64,000 nucleotides of DNA from Streptomyces sp. NBC_00576 (GCF_036345175.1 NZ_CP107780.1:5890001-5954000), one strand, 5' to 3'; counted from the stretch's first letter, positions 41,347 to 50,587 are shown. Numbers and translations: made by a program. Notes: generated from the letters alone by a model not told the origin.

Positions 41347-42243
41347 TCACGCCCTGGCTGCGGTGACCGCGTCGGCGCCGTGCACCGCGTGGCCGCCGAA
41401 CTGCCGGCGCATCGCCGCGAGGGCCTTGAGCTGGGCCGCGTCGGGCTTGCGGGAGGCGAAGCGGGCGAAGAGGGCCGCGGTCATGGCGGGGGCGGACACG
41501 GAGAGGCGTACCGCCTCCTCGACCGTCCAGCGGCCCTCGCCCGAGTCGTCGACGCGGCCGGAGAGGGTGGCCAGGCCCGGGTCCTCCTCCAGGGCGCGGA
41601 CGAGAAGATCGAGCAGCCAGGAGCGGACGACCGTGCCGTGCCGCCAGGAGGCGAGCACCTTGGGTACGTCCGGTACGTACTCGCCGGCCTCCAGCAGCTC
41701 GTAGCCTTCGGCGAGCGCCTGCATCATGCCGTACTCGATGCCGTTGTGGACCATCTTGGCGTAGTGACCGGCGCCCACCGGGCCCGCGTGACACAGCCCG
41801 TCCTCGTCGGGGGCGAGCGACTCCAGCAGCGGCCAGACGCGCTGTACGTGCTCGTCCTCGCCGCCGCACATCACGGCGTAGCCGTTCTCGCGGCCCCAGA
41901 CGCCGCCGCTGACGCCGCAGTCGACGTAGCCGATGCCGTGGCCGGCGAGCATCAGAGCGTGCTCGGTGTCGTCGCTGAAGCGGGAGTTGCCGCCCTCGAC
42001 GATCACGTCGCCGGGGGACAGCAGTTCCGCGAGCTGCCGCAGGGCCTGGCGGGTCGGTTCCCCCGAGGGGAGCATCAGCCACACCACGCGGGGCCCGGCG
42101 AGCTTGCCGACGAGTTCCTCCAGCGAGCCGGCGTCGCGGTCGGGGGAGGTACGGCTGTAGCCGAGCACCTCGTGGCCGCGGTCCCGCCAGCGGGCGGCCA
42201 TGTTGCCGCCCATGCGTCCGAGGCCGACGATTCCTACCTGCAT
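41347..42243 (-). CDS. gnd: Decarboxylating 6-phosphogluconate dehydrogenase (short form)
   Basis: 298 residues. VGIVGLGRMGGNMAARW cofactor site with the Arg-rich NMAARW seen in Gnd, VIVEGGNSRFSDD, substrate loop DCGVSGGVWGRENGYAVMCG and the catalytic lysine in GHYAKMVHNGIEY. This short, bacterial (YqeC/GntZ-like) form lacks the C-terminal repeat of the 470-residue enzyme. It converts 6-phosphogluconate to ribulose 5-phosphate and CO2. Last gene of a leftward four-gene operon; fits downstream of a gluconate kinase. Confidence 0.92.
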   Translation of the reverse strand: MQVGIVGLGRMGGNMAARWRDRGHEVLGYSRTSPDRDAGSLEELVGKLAGPRVVWLMLPSGEPTRQALRQLAELLSPGDVIVEGGNSRFSDDTEHALMLAGHGIGYVDCGVSGGVWGRENGYAVMCGGEDEHVQRVWPLLESLAPDEDGLCHAGPVGAGHYAKMVHNGIEYGMMQALAEGYELLEAGEYVPDVPKVLASWRHGTVVRSWLLDLLVRALEEDPGLATLSGRVDDSGEGRWTVEEAVRLSVSAPAMTAALFARFASRKPDAAQLKALAAMRRQFGGHAVHGADAVTAARA

Positions 42244-42249
42244 GTGTCC

Positions 42250-43188
42250 TCAGTCCTTCGTGTGGTGAGCGGGGGACGTGTGGTGATCGGGGGAGTGGGG
42301 CGAGCCGTCGCGCAGCAGGCCGAGGACGACGCTGTTGTCCAGGTCGCCGAGGCCCCTGGCCTCGACGGCCGCGTACAGCTCCGCGACGGTCGTGGAGAGC
42401 GGCAGCGTGACGTGGGCGTCGGCGGCGCTGTCCAGGACGAACCCGAGGTCCTTGTGGAGGTAGCGGGCCGGGCCGGACGGGGTGAAGTCGCCCTCGGCCA
42501 GGTGGTGCCGTTTCTGTGCGAGTACCTCGGAGGAGGCGAGGCCGCCGGCCAGTACGTCGAGCAGCGCGGCGGGTTCGAGGCCGCCGCGTTCGCCGAGCAG
42601 TACGGCCTCGGCGAGCGCGACCAGGGTTCCGGCGACGACGAGCTGGTTGCAGGCCTTGGCGAGGGAACCGGCGCCGGTGTCCCCCAGGCGTCGCACGGTC
42701 GAGCCCATCGCCTCCAGACACGGGCGGATCCGTGCGACCGCCTCCGCCGGGCCCCCGGCCATGATCGACAGGGTGGCGTCGCGGGCACCGGTCACCCCGC
42801 CGCTGACGGGGGCGTCGATGACGGTGATGCCCTGGGGGCGCAGTTTCCCGGCGAGGGCGCGCACCGCGACGGGGGAGACGGTGCCCATCACGACCAGGGT
42901 GTCCATGACAGGCCGACCGGAACGCAGTCCGCCCGGGCCGTCCAGCACCTCGATCACCTGGGGGAGGTCGGGGAGCATGGTGAGGACGACCGGAGCGGAG
43001 GCGGCCACCTCCTCCGGGCTGTCGGCGCTGCGGCAGCCGGCGGCCACGGCGGCCTCCAGCGGGGTCCGGCCGCGGTTCCAGGCGAGCACGTCGACACCGG
43101 CCCGGGCGAGGTTCACCGCCATGGGCAGTCCCATGGCGCCGAGACCGAGGAAGCCGACGGTGCCGGTGCCGATGTCGGCGACGCTCAT
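42250..43188 (-). CDS. Beta-hydroxyacid dehydrogenase, copy 2
   Basis: 312 residues from ATG 43188. GFLGLGAMGLPMAVNLARAG cofactor site, DAPVSGGVTGARDATLSIM substrate loop and GSLAKACNQLVVAG with the catalytic lysine. Same family as the 38547-39479 product but clearly diverged. The start overlaps the upstream dehydrogenase stop by 4 bases and gnd follows after 6 bases. Likely substrates are tartronate semialdehyde or a related aldehyde acid; not decidable from sequence. Confidence 0.85.
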   Translation of the reverse strand: MSVADIGTGTVGFLGLGAMGLPMAVNLARAGVDVLAWNRGRTPLEAAVAAGCRSADSPEEVAASAPVVLTMLPDLPQVIEVLDGPGGLRSGRPVMDTLVVMGTVSPVAVRALAGKLRPQGITVIDAPVSGGVTGARDATLSIMAGGPAEAVARIRPCLEAMGSTVRRLGDTGAGSLAKACNQLVVAGTLVALAEAVLLGERGGLEPAALLDVLAGGLASSEVLAQKRHHLAEGDFTPSGPARYLHKDLGFVLDSAADAHVTLPLSTTVAELYAAVEARGLGDLDNSVVLGLLRDGSPHSPDHHTSPAHHTKD

Positions 43189-44261
43189 GCGCCGGTTCCC
43201 GCCGGAGTGATCTGACGGGCCGTCAACTCGGCGAGGCGGCCGATCAGTCGAGGACTGTCGACCACATCCCGGTTGACGACGAAGGGCGGTACGCGGCCCG
43301 CCGCCACCTCCAGTACGGCGCGGACCGCGCTGCCGCCGTTCCCGGCGGACATCTCGTCGGTCCACGCCAGGGCGTGCGGGCTGAGCACGACCTGGTCCAT
43401 GCCCAGCAACGGGTTGTCGGGGGCGGGTGGTTCGCTCTCGAACACGTCCAGTCCGGCACCCCTGATGCGCCGTACGCGCAGCGCCTCGATCAGCGCGGCC
43501 TCGTCGACGATGGGACCGCGGGCGACATTGAGGAGGACCGCCGTGGGCTTCATCAGTGCCAGCCGCCGCGCGTCGACGAGATGACGGGTCTCCTCCGTCA
43601 GCGCGCACATCACGATCACGGCGTCGGCCTGAGCCATCACGGTGTCGACGTCCGCGAGCCTGACGCCGAGCGCGGCCGCGGTCTCCGGCGGGCAGTACGG
43701 GTCGTACGCCACGATGTCGGCCTCGAACGGCCGCAGCAGTCCGACCAGATCGCGGGCGGTGTTGCCCAGGCCGATCAGCCCGATGCGGCGGCCGGTGAGC
43801 CCGAGGCCCATCCACTGTTCCTTCTCGGTCCAGCGCCCCTCCCGCACCAGCCGGTCCTTGGCGGTCACGTTGTGCAGCACGGACAGGAGCAGGGTGAGGG
43901 CGGCGGTGGCGACCGGGCGTCGGGCACCGTCCGGGGTGATCGTCACCAGGGCGCCGTTGCGGGTGCACGCGTCGAGGTCGACGGCGTCGTAGCCGACGCC
44001 GAAGCGGGCGAAGAGCAGCGGCGGGCGGGCGGCGCCCTCGAAGGTGCGCGCCGTGACGGCGGGGCCGGCGAACAGGACGGCGTCCAGGCCGTCGACGTCG
44101 GTCGCGAGGAGTTCCCCGGTGTCGCGTGGCAGGTAGTGCCAGTCGACCCCGGCGGCGTCGAGTTCGCCGAGCCGGATGTCGCCCCACACGTTGCGTCCGT
44201 CCGCGTCCAGGAAGTCCCGGCTGACGCCGACCCTGAACTCCGCGGCTGATGCGGTGGCCAT
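43185..44261 (-). CDS. D-isomer-specific 2-hydroxyacid dehydrogenase
   Basis: 358 residues from ATG 44261 (TGATG overlap with the cyclase gene). NAD-binding IGLIGLGNTARDLVGLL (about 160), LLNVARGPIVDEAALIEAL with the catalytic Arg, a DVFESEPP block with Glu, and a C-terminal SPHALAWTDEM supplying the His. Members reduce 2-oxoacids such as glyoxylate, hydroxypyruvate or 2-ketogluconate. In this operon a ketogluconate or related ketoacid is plausible. Confidence 0.87.
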   Translation of the reverse strand: MATASAAEFRVGVSRDFLDADGRNVWGDIRLGELDAAGVDWHYLPRDTGELLATDVDGLDAVLFAGPAVTARTFEGAARPPLLFARFGVGYDAVDLDACTRNGALVTITPDGARRPVATAALTLLLSVLHNVTAKDRLVREGRWTEKEQWMGLGLTGRRIGLIGLGNTARDLVGLLRPFEADIVAYDPYCPPETAAALGVRLADVDTVMAQADAVIVMCALTEETRHLVDARRLALMKPTAVLLNVARGPIVDEAALIEALRVRRIRGAGLDVFESEPPAPDNPLLGMDQVVLSPHALAWTDEMSAGNGGSAVRAVLEVAAGRVPPFVVNRDVVDSPRLIGRLAELTARQITPAGTGA

Positions 44262-45214
44262 CACAGCACCGCGATCGGGTTGACGGGCGAACCCGTGCCG
44301 CCGGGGACGTTCAGTGGGGCCACGACGAACAGGAACTCGTAGCGGCCGGCCTGCGCGCAGGCGGCGGAGAGCGCTTCGAGGTCGAGGTTGTCCAGCAGCG
44401 GTACGCCCATGGCGGTGATCGCGAGGGCGTGCACGGGGGAGTGCAGCCCTTCGACCGGCGAGGGCCGTACGTCGCTGTCACCGTCTCCGCCGAGCAGTGC
44501 GATCCCGCGCTCGGCGAACAGCGGCATGGCGTCCACGTGGAAGCCGGCGCTGGCGTTGTCCGGGTTCCAGGCGCCGAGTTCGGCGCGGCGCCGGAAGTGG
44601 CCGGAGCGCAGCAGCACCGCGTCGCCGTCGCCGATGGTGACGCCCAGGGCCTTCTCCGCGTCGGCGACCTCCTCGGCGTGCACGGCGCGGCCGGGCTCCA
44701 GCCAGTCGGTGCCGAGGACGGCGGGCATGTCGATCAGTACGCCCTTGGTGACCAGCGGGCCGAGCGCGGACACGGAGCCGAAGCGGGCGCCGCCCGCGTC
44801 GACGACCTCGCGTGCGACGCGGCCGTCGTACAGCTGTCCCCGGTAGGCGATGTGGGACAGCGCGTCGAGATGGCTGACGCCCTTGCCGTGGTAGTCGACG
44901 GCGATGAAGTCCTTGTGGCAGGACGGTTCGGGGGCTTCGACGTCGCCGAGGTCGGACATGTAGTGGAGCGCGGGCTTGCCGTTGTCGGGGCCGGGCGCCG
45001 TGTTCCACGGCAGGGCCGTGGGAACCGTGGTGCCGGTGCGGACCAGTGCGGCGGCGCGCCGTGCGTGCTCGGGGGTGACCCGGTTCCACGCGCCGCGGTC
45101 GGCCTCGGTCGGGGCCCAGCGGCCCCAGGTGCTCAGCTCGTCGAAGAGCGCGTCGAACTCCTCGCGGGACATCGGGGGGCCGTTGGGAGATGGATCATGC
45201 GGGTTTCTGGTCAT
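44261..45214 (-). CDS. Cyclase family protein (kynurenine-formamidase-like fold)
   Basis: 317 residues from ATG 45214. The metal-binding motif is YHGKGVSHLDALSHI, a variant of HxGTHxDxxxH; other family blocks are GVLIDMPAVLGTDWL, DAVLLRSGHFRRR and GLHSPVHALAITAMGVPLLD. Members hydrolyse amides, lactones or esters using zinc or manganese. In a sugar-acid cluster, opening a lactone is an attractive but unproved role; formamide hydrolysis is the main alternative because a tryptophan pathway lies 9 kb away. First gene of its operon, divergent from the IclR gene. Confidence 0.82.
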   Translation of the reverse strand: MTRNPHDPSPNGPPMSREEFDALFDELSTWGRWAPTEADRGAWNRVTPEHARRAAALVRTGTTVPTALPWNTAPGPDNGKPALHYMSDLGDVEAPEPSCHKDFIAVDYHGKGVSHLDALSHIAYRGQLYDGRVAREVVDAGGARFGSVSALGPLVTKGVLIDMPAVLGTDWLEPGRAVHAEEVADAEKALGVTIGDGDAVLLRSGHFRRRAELGAWNPDNASAGFHVDAMPLFAERGIALLGGDGDSDVRPSPVEGLHSPVHALAITAMGVPLLDNLDLEALSAACAQAGRYEFLFVVAPLNVPGGTGSPVNPIAVL

Positions 45215-45369
45215 CTGCTGCTCAACGCTCCAAGGCTCGGAGGATGTCGTCGGCCGACCCGGAAGGCGCGCTACGGTCGAGTGGTCCCGAGGGGATGCGG
45301 AGAATCTCGACGGCAAAGCGTGCGCCGACGGCATTGTCGTTCGGGGGCACACGAGAGACAATAGCCAAT

Positions 45370-45390
45370 ATGCTGTACGACGAACAGAAT
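45370..45390. promoter_or_regulatory. Predicted IclR operator, copy 2 (autoregulatory)
   Basis: ATGCTGT-N7-ACAGAAT, 18 bases before the IclR start and in the divergent gap with the cyclase operon, so it could control both. It shares ATGCTGTAC with copy 1. Confidence 0.65.
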
Positions 45391-45407
45391 GATGGGTGGA
45401 GATACTG

Positions 45408-46202
45408 GTGAGCGCAAGTGACCCGGGCAGTCTCGTCCCCGCCGTGACGCGGGCCGTGGCGATCCTCGACGCACTTGGCGAGGCGGAGGGCCGCCCGCTG
45501 TCGGTGAGTGAGCTCGCGCGCGCCCTCGGCCTGCCGAAGTCCTCGACGGGCAATCTGTGTGCCTCGCTGGAGGCGGCCGGCATGATCACGCGCAACGGCT
45601 CGGGCTTCAGCCTGGGGCGCAAGCTCGTCGAGCTGGGCGGCCGCTACCTGGCCACCGTCGATCAGCTGCGCGACTTCTACGAGCTGTGCCGGCGCAGCGC
45701 CCACATCTCGCGGGAGACCGCCCGGGTCGCCGTACTCGACGGCCTGGACGTCCTCTACCTGGGGCGTTACGACGGCACGCAGCCCTTGCGGCTGACCGCC
45801 AACATCGGTGACCGCTTCCCCGCGAACTGCACGGCCACCGGCAAGGCCATCCTGTCCACCCTGGACCCGGCGGTGGCCGAGGACCGGCTGCGCGGCCGCA
45901 CCCTGCCCGCGCTCAGCGAACGGTCCATCACCTCCGTACCGGCCCTGATGGCGGACCTGGCTCAGATCCGGGAGCGGGGCTACGCGATCGACGACGAGGA
46001 GGCCACGGCGGGCATCCTCTGCCTTTCCGTGCCGGTCAACGGCTTCCGGACGGACTCGGCGCCGTTCGCGATCAGTGTCACCGTGCTCAAGGCCCGGCTC
46101 GACGACGAGTTCCGCGAGGCGCTGCTGAAGGACCTGCGAGTCATAGCGGCGGGGCTGGAGAACCCCATGCTCCCGCAGGGGGTGCCGGCCGGCACCCGCT
46201 GA
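45408..46202 (+). CDS. IclR-family transcriptional regulator
   Basis: 264 residues from GTG 45408, chosen because GGAG lies 6 bases upstream; a GTG at 45396 overlaps that site. N-terminal winged helix (AVTRAVAILDALGEAEGRPL, then ELARALGLPKSSTGNLCASL) and the IclR effector domain (FPANCTATGKAILSTLDP, ITSVPALMADLAQIRERGYA, DDEEATAGILCLSVPV). IclR proteins bind small metabolites and repress or activate catabolic genes. Its position amid the island, with three matching operators, makes it the probable controller of the whole segment. Confidence 0.9.
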   Translation: MSASDPGSLVPAVTRAVAILDALGEAEGRPLSVSELARALGLPKSSTGNLCASLEAAGMITRNGSGFSLGRKLVELGGRYLATVDQLRDFYELCRRSAHISRETARVAVLDGLDVLYLGRYDGTQPLRLTANIGDRFPANCTATGKAILSTLDPAVAEDRLRGRTLPALSERSITSVPALMADLAQIRERGYAIDDEEATAGILCLSVPVNGFRTDSAPFAISVTVLKARLDDEFREALLKDLRVIAAGLENPMLPQGVPAGTR

Positions 46203-46242
46203 CGTTCAGGGGCTGGTCGGCGGCCCTTTCGATGCTGTCCCA

Positions 46243-46280
46243 CGGCGGCCGTACGGAGATCTCTCCGTACGGCCGCCGTA
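46243..46280 (+). terminator. Perfect hairpin after the IclR gene
   Basis: 18-bp perfect stem (46243-46260 with 46263-46280), centre TC, giving a practical loop of 4-6 bases. It separates the IclR transcript from the ABC operon promoter. Confidence 0.8.
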
Positions 46281-46319
46281 ACTTTGGGGCAATAAATGCT
46301 CGCGGAGCTATTGACCAAA

Positions 46320-46340
46320 ATACTGGGAGGCGTACAGGAT
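46320..46340. promoter_or_regulatory. Predicted IclR operator, copy 3
   Basis: ATACTGG-N7-ACAGGAT, 55 bases before the ABC ATPase start. It fits the pattern ATnCTGk-N7-ACAGnAT with the two other copies. Confidence 0.6.
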
Positions 46341-46394
46341 TCTGGTCGAGCCGATGGAGTGACCCTCGGCTGGCAGATCCCTTCGGAGAAGTCC

Positions 46395-48002
46395 GTGAAT
46401 GACGCTCCCGATGACACGGCTGACACAGCCGACACGGCTGACACAGCATCCGATCCGGCCCCCGGCCCGCCGGCGGCCCCCCGGGCTGCAGACCGCCCCC
46501 TGGTGAGCATCCGCGGGCTGCGCAAGCGGTTCGGCGGCACTCTCGCCCTCGCCGATGTCGATCTCGACATCCACCCGGGCAGCGTCCTCGCCCTATTGGG
46601 TCACAATGGTGCGGGAAAATCCACCCTTATCAAGATCCTTGCCGGTGTCTACCGGGCGGACCAGGGCGAGGTCACCGTCGCCGGTCAACCACTCGGCACC
46701 GATGCCGCCTCCGCGGAGATGTCCTTCATCCACCAGGACCTCGGCCTCGTCGAATGGATGACGGTCGCCGAGAACATCGCCCTCGGTACCGGCTACCCGC
46801 GCCGCGCCGGTCTTGTCTCCTGGCGGCAGGTCCGCGAGCGCAGCACCCAGGCGCTGGACATCGTCGCCGGTCACCTCGACCCGGACGCGGCGGTCGCCGA
46901 CCTGACCCGCGCCGAGCGGTCCCTGGTCGCCATCGCACGCGCCCTGTCCACCCGGGCCCGGCTCATCGTCCTCGACGAACCCACCGCGAGCCTGCCCGCC
47001 GCGGACTGCGCCCGGCTCTTCGACGTACTGCACACCCTGCGCGACCGCGGGCACGGCATCGTCTACGTCAGCCACCGGCTCGACGAGGTCTACCAGGTCG
47101 CCGACAGCTTCGCGGTCCTCCGCGACGGCCACCTCATCAGCGAGGGCCGCCTCGCCGACCACGGCCCCGACCGCATCGTGCGCGACATCGTCGGCCACGA
47201 ACCGGAAAGTCACCGCACGGAGCCCGCCACCAGGGCCCCCACCGGCGAGGCCCCGACCGTGCTGCGCCTCACCGGCGTCACCACCGAGGGTGCGGGCCCC
47301 GTCGACCTGGAGCTGCGCGCCGGGGAGGTCCTCGGCATGGTCGGCCTCACCGGCGCCGGCCACATGGACCTCGGCCGTGCCCTCGCCGGTTCCCGGCCGA
47401 TCCAGGACGGTGAGGCACTGCTCGACGGCCATCCCTACCGGCCCGGCTCGCCCGCTGCGGCCGTCGACGCGGGCATCGGCTTCGTCACCAGCAACCGCCA
47501 GGAGGAGGGCTGCGCCCTCGAACTCACCGTACGGGAGAACTTCCTGGCCAATCCGCGCGCCGACAGCCGTTCTCCGTGGCGCTGGATCAGCCCGTCGCGC
47601 GAGCGCGCCGAAGCGACATCGCTGGTCGAGAGGTTCGGCGTACGGCCGGCCAACTCGGAGGCACCCATCGCGACGCTCTCCGGCGGCAACCAGCAGAAGG
47701 TCATGATCGGCCGCTGGCTGCGTCTGAGCAGGCGCGTCGTGATCCTTGAGGAGCCGACCGCGGGAGTCGACGTCGGTGCCAAGGCGGAGATCTACCGCCT
47801 GCTCGACGACGCGCTCGCCCAGGGACTCGCGGTCCTCCTCATCTCCACCGACTTCGAGGAAGTCGCCGACGTGTGCCACCGCGCCCTGGTCTTCGTACGG
47901 GGCACCGTGACCGCCGAACTCAGCGGCGAAGCCCTCACCGTCACCGAACTCACCCACGCCGCGTCGGCCATGCCGGCGCTGACCGGAACGGCGGACAACT
48001 GA
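46395..48002 (+). CDS. Sugar ABC importer ATPase (RbsA/XylG type, two ABC domains)
   Basis: 535 residues from GTG 46395 with GGAG 6 bases upstream; an earlier in-frame ATG (46296) would place the operator inside the gene. After a Thr/Ala/Asp-rich leader (DTADTADTADTA) come ABC domain 1 (LLGHNGAGKSTLIKILAG, LTRAERSLVAIARAL, LIVLDEPTASL) and ABC domain 2 (VGLTGAGHMDLGRALAG, ATLSGGNQQKVMIGRWL, VVILEEPTAGVD). Domain 2 has a degenerate Walker A, as in RbsA. It powers uptake with the permease and binding protein that follow; TGATG coupling to the permease. Confidence 0.93.
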   Translation: MNDAPDDTADTADTADTASDPAPGPPAAPRAADRPLVSIRGLRKRFGGTLALADVDLDIHPGSVLALLGHNGAGKSTLIKILAGVYRADQGEVTVAGQPLGTDAASAEMSFIHQDLGLVEWMTVAENIALGTGYPRRAGLVSWRQVRERSTQALDIVAGHLDPDAAVADLTRAERSLVAIARALSTRARLIVLDEPTASLPAADCARLFDVLHTLRDRGHGIVYVSHRLDEVYQVADSFAVLRDGHLISEGRLADHGPDRIVRDIVGHEPESHRTEPATRAPTGEAPTVLRLTGVTTEGAGPVDLELRAGEVLGMVGLTGAGHMDLGRALAGSRPIQDGEALLDGHPYRPGSPAAAVDAGIGFVTSNRQEEGCALELTVRENFLANPRADSRSPWRWISPSRERAEATSLVERFGVRPANSEAPIATLSGGNQQKVMIGRWLRLSRRVVILEEPTAGVDVGAKAEIYRLLDDALAQGLAVLLISTDFEEVADVCHRALVFVRGTVTAELSGEALTVTELTHAASAMPALTGTADN

Positions 48003-49252
48003 TGGCCACCGAGACCGAATCCGCCCGTCGGCAGGCCGACCGCGACAAGAACGCACAGGGGGAAGGGGCCGCCGGGGACAGCGCCGGCAACGGGACACCC
48101 CGCGGGTCGAGCAGGCAGCCACCCGGCAGCGCCGACAAGGGCGCGGACGGCGGTGGAGTCGCCGCCCGGCTGCGCGGCGGCCATCTGATCGGCACCTACG
48201 GCCTGCTCGGCCTGACCGTCCTGCTGTTCGTCATCTTCGCGCTGGCCCTGCCGGACACCTTCCCGACGATGGAGAACGCCTCGTCGATCCTGTCCAACCA
48301 GTCGATCCCCGCGATACTCGCGCTCGGCGCGATGATCCCCATCGTCACCGGCAAGTTCGACCTGTCCGTCGGCTACGGGCTCGGCTTCGCCCACGTCCTG
48401 GCCATGCAACTCATCGTGAACAACGGCTGGCCCTGGCCGGTGGCCTGTCTCGTCGTCATCATCGGCGGCGGCATCGTCGGCGTACTCAACGGTCTGCTGG
48501 TGGAGTTCGCCAAGATCGACTCCTTCATCGCCACCCTCGGCACTGGCAGCCTCCTGTACGCCTGCACCGGCTGGATCACCGACGGCGCCCGGATCGTGCC
48601 CGGCCCGCAGGGGCTGCCCCCGGCCTTCACCGACCTGTACAACTCCAAGTTCCTCGGCCTGCCCGTCCCCGCCTTCTACGTCCTGGCGCTCGCCGTGCTG
48701 CTGTGGCTGCTGCTGGAGCGCCTGCCCCTCGGCCGCTACCTGTACGTCATCGGCTCCAACGCCCGCGCCGCCGACCTCGTCGGCATCCCCACCCGCCGCT
48801 ACGGCATCTACGCCTTCGCCGGCTCCGGACTCGTCGTCGGGTTCGCGGGCGTCCTGCTCGCCGCGCAGCAGCAGATCGGCAGCCCGAGCGTCGGCATGGA
48901 CTACCTGCTGCCCGCCTTCGTCGGTGCCCTGCTCGGCTCCACGGCCATCAAACCGGGCCGCGCCAACGCCGCCGGAACCGTGGTCGCTGTCACCATCCTC
49001 GCCATCGGACTCGCGGGCATCGGCCAACTCGGTGCCGAGTTCTGGGCAACCCCCCTGTTCAATGGCGGCACGCTGCTCCTCGCGGTCGGCCTGGCCGGTT
49101 ACTCCGCCCGCCGTCGGCTGCGCGCCGGCGCCAGTGCCACCCACCGCTCCATGGCCGCGCCCGGGACGGAACCCGGGACGGAACCCGCGACGAAGCAGCC
49201 GACGCCCGCCGGCACCGGCTCGACCGATGGTGACGCACCGCGCACCCCCTGA
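48002..49252 (+). CDS. Sugar ABC importer permease (RbsC type)
   Basis: 416 residues, ATG overlapping the ATPase stop. A hydrophilic N-terminal tail of about 55 residues precedes eight to ten membrane helices (first LIGTYGLLGLTVLLFVIFAL). Family blocks: ALGAMIPIVTGKFDLSVGYG, KIDSFIATLGTGSLLYACTG and GRYLYVIGSNARAADLVGIP (the ATPase-contact loop), then DYLLPAFVGALLGSTAIKPG. A Pro/Thr/Gly-rich tail ends the protein. Confidence 0.93.
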   Translation: MATETESARRQADRDKNAQGEGAAGDSAGNGTPRGSSRQPPGSADKGADGGGVAARLRGGHLIGTYGLLGLTVLLFVIFALALPDTFPTMENASSILSNQSIPAILALGAMIPIVTGKFDLSVGYGLGFAHVLAMQLIVNNGWPWPVACLVVIIGGGIVGVLNGLLVEFAKIDSFIATLGTGSLLYACTGWITDGARIVPGPQGLPPAFTDLYNSKFLGLPVPAFYVLALAVLLWLLLERLPLGRYLYVIGSNARAADLVGIPTRRYGIYAFAGSGLVVGFAGVLLAAQQQIGSPSVGMDYLLPAFVGALLGSTAIKPGRANAAGTVVAVTILAIGLAGIGQLGAEFWATPLFNGGTLLLAVGLAGYSARRRLRAGASATHRSMAAPGTEPGTEPATKQPTPAGTGSTDGDAPRTP

Positions 49253-49429
49253 CCGCGGCCGAACGGCAGGGCCGCGCCTCATGACGGCCGTGGCCCGCAC
49301 GTCTCTCCCCGCACGTCTCTCCCCGCACTGCCCCGCACCGCCCCGCACATCCGACGTATCCCCGTCCCCCCGCTCCCTCGTCCTCGTGCCTCGCCCTCCG
49401 CTTGTCATACGCCCTCAAGGAGCACCGCT

Positions 49430-50587
49430 GTGTCGTACCACCCCACCCGCAAGGCAACCCTCAGAGCCGTGGCCACCCTGGCCGTACTCACCGCTTCCGT
49501 CGCAGGCTGCAGCCGGGGCTCCGAGAGTGCCGGCTCCACCGCCGTCGGCGGGTCCTCGAAGGCCGGCTGCCAGGCCGTCCTGGCGACGGCGAAGCAGGCG
49601 GTCAGCGGCGCCGAGTCGGTCGACGCCCCCTGGGGCGGACCGGCCACCGGCCCCAAGGCGGTCGCCGGCAAGACCATCGTCTACGTCGCCCAGAGCATGA
49701 CCAACCCCGGTGTCGCAGGCGCCGCCGAAGGCGTCAAGGAGGCCGCCAAGGCCATCGGCTGGAAGGTGAGGATCATCGACGGTCAGGGCACCCCGGCCGG
49801 TATCCAGGCCGCCGTCAGCCAGGCCGTCGCCGTGAAGCCCGACGGCATCGTCCTGTCCGGCTTCGACCCCAAGTCGACCGCCACGCAGGTCGCCCAGGCC
49901 GACGCCGCCGGTATCCCGCTCATCGGCTGGCACGCCGTGGGCACCCCCGGACCCAGCAAGGACCCGAAGCTCTTCAGCAACATCACCACCAAGGTCGAGG
50001 ACGTCGCGAAGATCAGCGCCGACTGGATCATCAGCCAGTCCAACGGCCGGGCCGGCGTGGTGGTCTTCACCGATGCCTCCATCCCGTTCGCCAAGGGCAA
50101 GTCGGACCTGATCGAGAAGGAACTCGCCACCTGCTCCGACATCAAGGTGCTGTCCACCTCCAACATCCCGATCGCCGACGCCAGCAGCCGCACCCCGCAG
50201 GAGGTTTCCGCGCTGCTGTCCCGCTTCGGTACCAAGTGGACGCACTCGGTCGCCATCAACGACCTGTACTTCGCCGACGCGGCGCCCGCGCTGCGGGCGG
50301 GCGGCAAGCAGGGCGACGGCGCCCCGTTCAACATCGGCGCGGGCGACGGCGACCCCTCGGCCTTCCAGCGCATCAACAGCAAGCAGTTCCAGTCGGCCAC
50401 CGTGCCCGAGCCGCTGTCCGAGCAGGGCTGGCAGATGGTCGACGAGTTCAACCGCGCCTTCGCCGGCCAGCCCGCCAGCGGCTACATCGCGCCGGTGCAC
50501 ATCACGACGGCGGCCAACAGCGCCGGCGGCTCCTCCTGGGACCCGAAGGGATATCGCGAGGCGTACCGGAAGCTCTGGGGCAAGTAG
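49430..50587 (+). CDS. Sugar ABC importer substrate-binding lipoprotein (RbsB type)
   Basis: 385 residues, GTG 49430 with AAGGAGC upstream. Lipoprotein signal with lipobox LTASVAGC (Cys about 27), then a type 1 periplasmic-binding fold: TIVYVAQSMTNPGVAGAAEG, AVSQAVAVKPDGIVLSGFDP, GIPLIGWHAVG, VVFTDASIPFAKGKSDLIEK. It captures the sugar or sugar acid outside the membrane and passes it to the permease. 177 bases separate it from the permease gene; that gap has only short cytosine-rich repeats. Confidence 0.92.
   Translation: MSYHPTRKATLRAVATLAVLTASVAGCSRGSESAGSTAVGGSSKAGCQAVLATAKQAVSGAESVDAPWGGPATGPKAVAGKTIVYVAQSMTNPGVAGAAEGVKEAAKAIGWKVRIIDGQGTPAGIQAAVSQAVAVKPDGIVLSGFDPKSTATQVAQADAAGIPLIGWHAVGTPGPSKDPKLFSNITTKVEDVAKISADWIISQSNGRAGVVVFTDASIPFAKGKSDLIEKELATCSDIKVLSTSNIPIADASSRTPQEVSALLSRFGTKWTHSVAINDLYFADAAPALRAGGKQGDGAPFNIGAGDGDPSAFQRINSKQFQSATVPEPLSEQGWQMVDEFNRAFAGQPASGYIAPVHITTAANSAGGSSWDPKGYREAYRKLWGK

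Noticed and set aside
46296..46394. Earlier ATG start for the ABC ATPase
   Set aside because: It would put the predicted IclR operator inside the coding region and has no ribosome site; GTG 46395 has GGAG 6 bases upstream.
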